5,059 bases of DNA from assembly GCA_036379355.1 (NCBI GenBank), contig DASVGV010000017.1, positions 1-5,059 on the forward strand. Direction: 5' to 3'. Under the pieces are notes generated by a model. It had not been told where the DNA came from, searched no databases, and was given only the letters and a program-made list of their open reading frames with translations. Position 1 is the stretch's first letter. Each line of letters begins with the position of its first letter. The stretch is from CAJCIY01 sp036379355 (GTDB taxonomy: Bacteria; Actinomycetota; Actinomycetes; Mycobacteriales; CAJCIY01). Below, one piece after another: positions 4,968-5,059 of the stretch. Made by a program: the position numbers and the translations under genes.

Positions 4968-5059
4968 ATGGCCCTCTTCGATCTCTCCGGACATGTCGCG
5001 CTCGTCACAGGCGGCAACAGCGGCATCGGACTCGGCATGGCCGCCGGGCTGGCCCAGTG
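4968..5059 (+). CDS. short-chain dehydrogenase/reductase (SDR) family protein, 5' end only
   Basis: Thirty codons are present before the right edge. The translation begins MALFDLSGHVALVTG and continues GNSGIGLGMAAGLAQ, which is beta-strand 1 and the glycine-rich TGxxxGIG turn (residues 14-21) of the classical SDR Rossmann fold that binds NAD(P)(H). The small residues around GGNSGIG are typical; cofactor preference cannot be told because the end of beta-2 is missing, as are the catalytic Ser, Tyr and Lys. Classical SDRs oxidise secondary alcohols or reduce ketones, including 3-oxoacyl thioesters. The start is the ATG 8 bases after a TAGTTT box. It is divergent from the short alpha/beta hydrolase gene, with 43 bases between start codons, so the two may be co-regulated. 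Confidence 0.85.
   Translation, partial: MALFDLSGHVALVTGGNSGIGLGMAAGLAQ

Noticed and set aside
4925..5038. 38-codon N-terminal extension of the short hydrolase gene
   Set aside because: It would be antisense to the start of the SDR gene, which has a clear TGxxxGIG motif, and it has no hydrolase-like sequence.

Overview
The window is about 5 kb of very GC-rich bacterial DNA with dense coding and a strong G/C preference at third codon positions. Translations resemble actinobacterial (actinomycete) catabolic proteins, and several genes begin 7-8 bases after a TANNNT box, a pattern typical of leaderless actinobacterial genes. The sequence alone does not give a genus. There are no RNA genes, insertion sequences, CRISPR arrays, prophage genes or replication origins.

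Layout, left to right. (1) The 3' end of a carboxymuconolactone decarboxylase/AhpD-like gene (+) runs off the left edge. (2) After a 72-base gap comes a complete acyl-CoA carboxylase carboxyltransferase (beta) subunit gene (+). (3) Convergent with it, 25 bases away, is a gene of the 4-hydroxyphenylacetate 3-hydroxylase (HpaB)/4-hydroxybutyryl-CoA dehydratase (AbfD) family (-). (4) A 97-base divergent promoter region separates that gene from an alpha/beta hydrolase gene (+). (5) A second alpha/beta hydrolase gene (-) ends tail to tail with the first, and a perfect inverted repeat contains both stop codons. (6) A 43-base divergent spacer leads to the start of a short-chain dehydrogenase/reductase gene (+), cut off by the right edge after 30 codons.

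Taken together the set looks like part of a catabolic or tailoring neighbourhood for an unknown organic acid, ester or CoA thioester: hydrolases to open esters or C-C bonds, an SDR to oxidise or reduce a carbonyl or alcohol, a CoA-ester carboxyltransferase, and a flavin-fold HpaB/AbfD-like enzyme. This grouping is inferred from neighbourhood only. Gene orientation alternates, so it is not one operon, and expected partners (biotin carboxylase/BCCP subunit, flavin reductase) are not in view. I see no clearly new multi-gene system. The most interesting item is the HpaB/AbfD homologue, which appears to lack both the iron-sulfur ligands of the dehydratase branch and the catalytic Arg/Tyr/His set of the monooxygenase branch. 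The most unusual regulatory feature is the repeated TANNNT-to-start spacing, together with compact divergent and convergent gene junctions.
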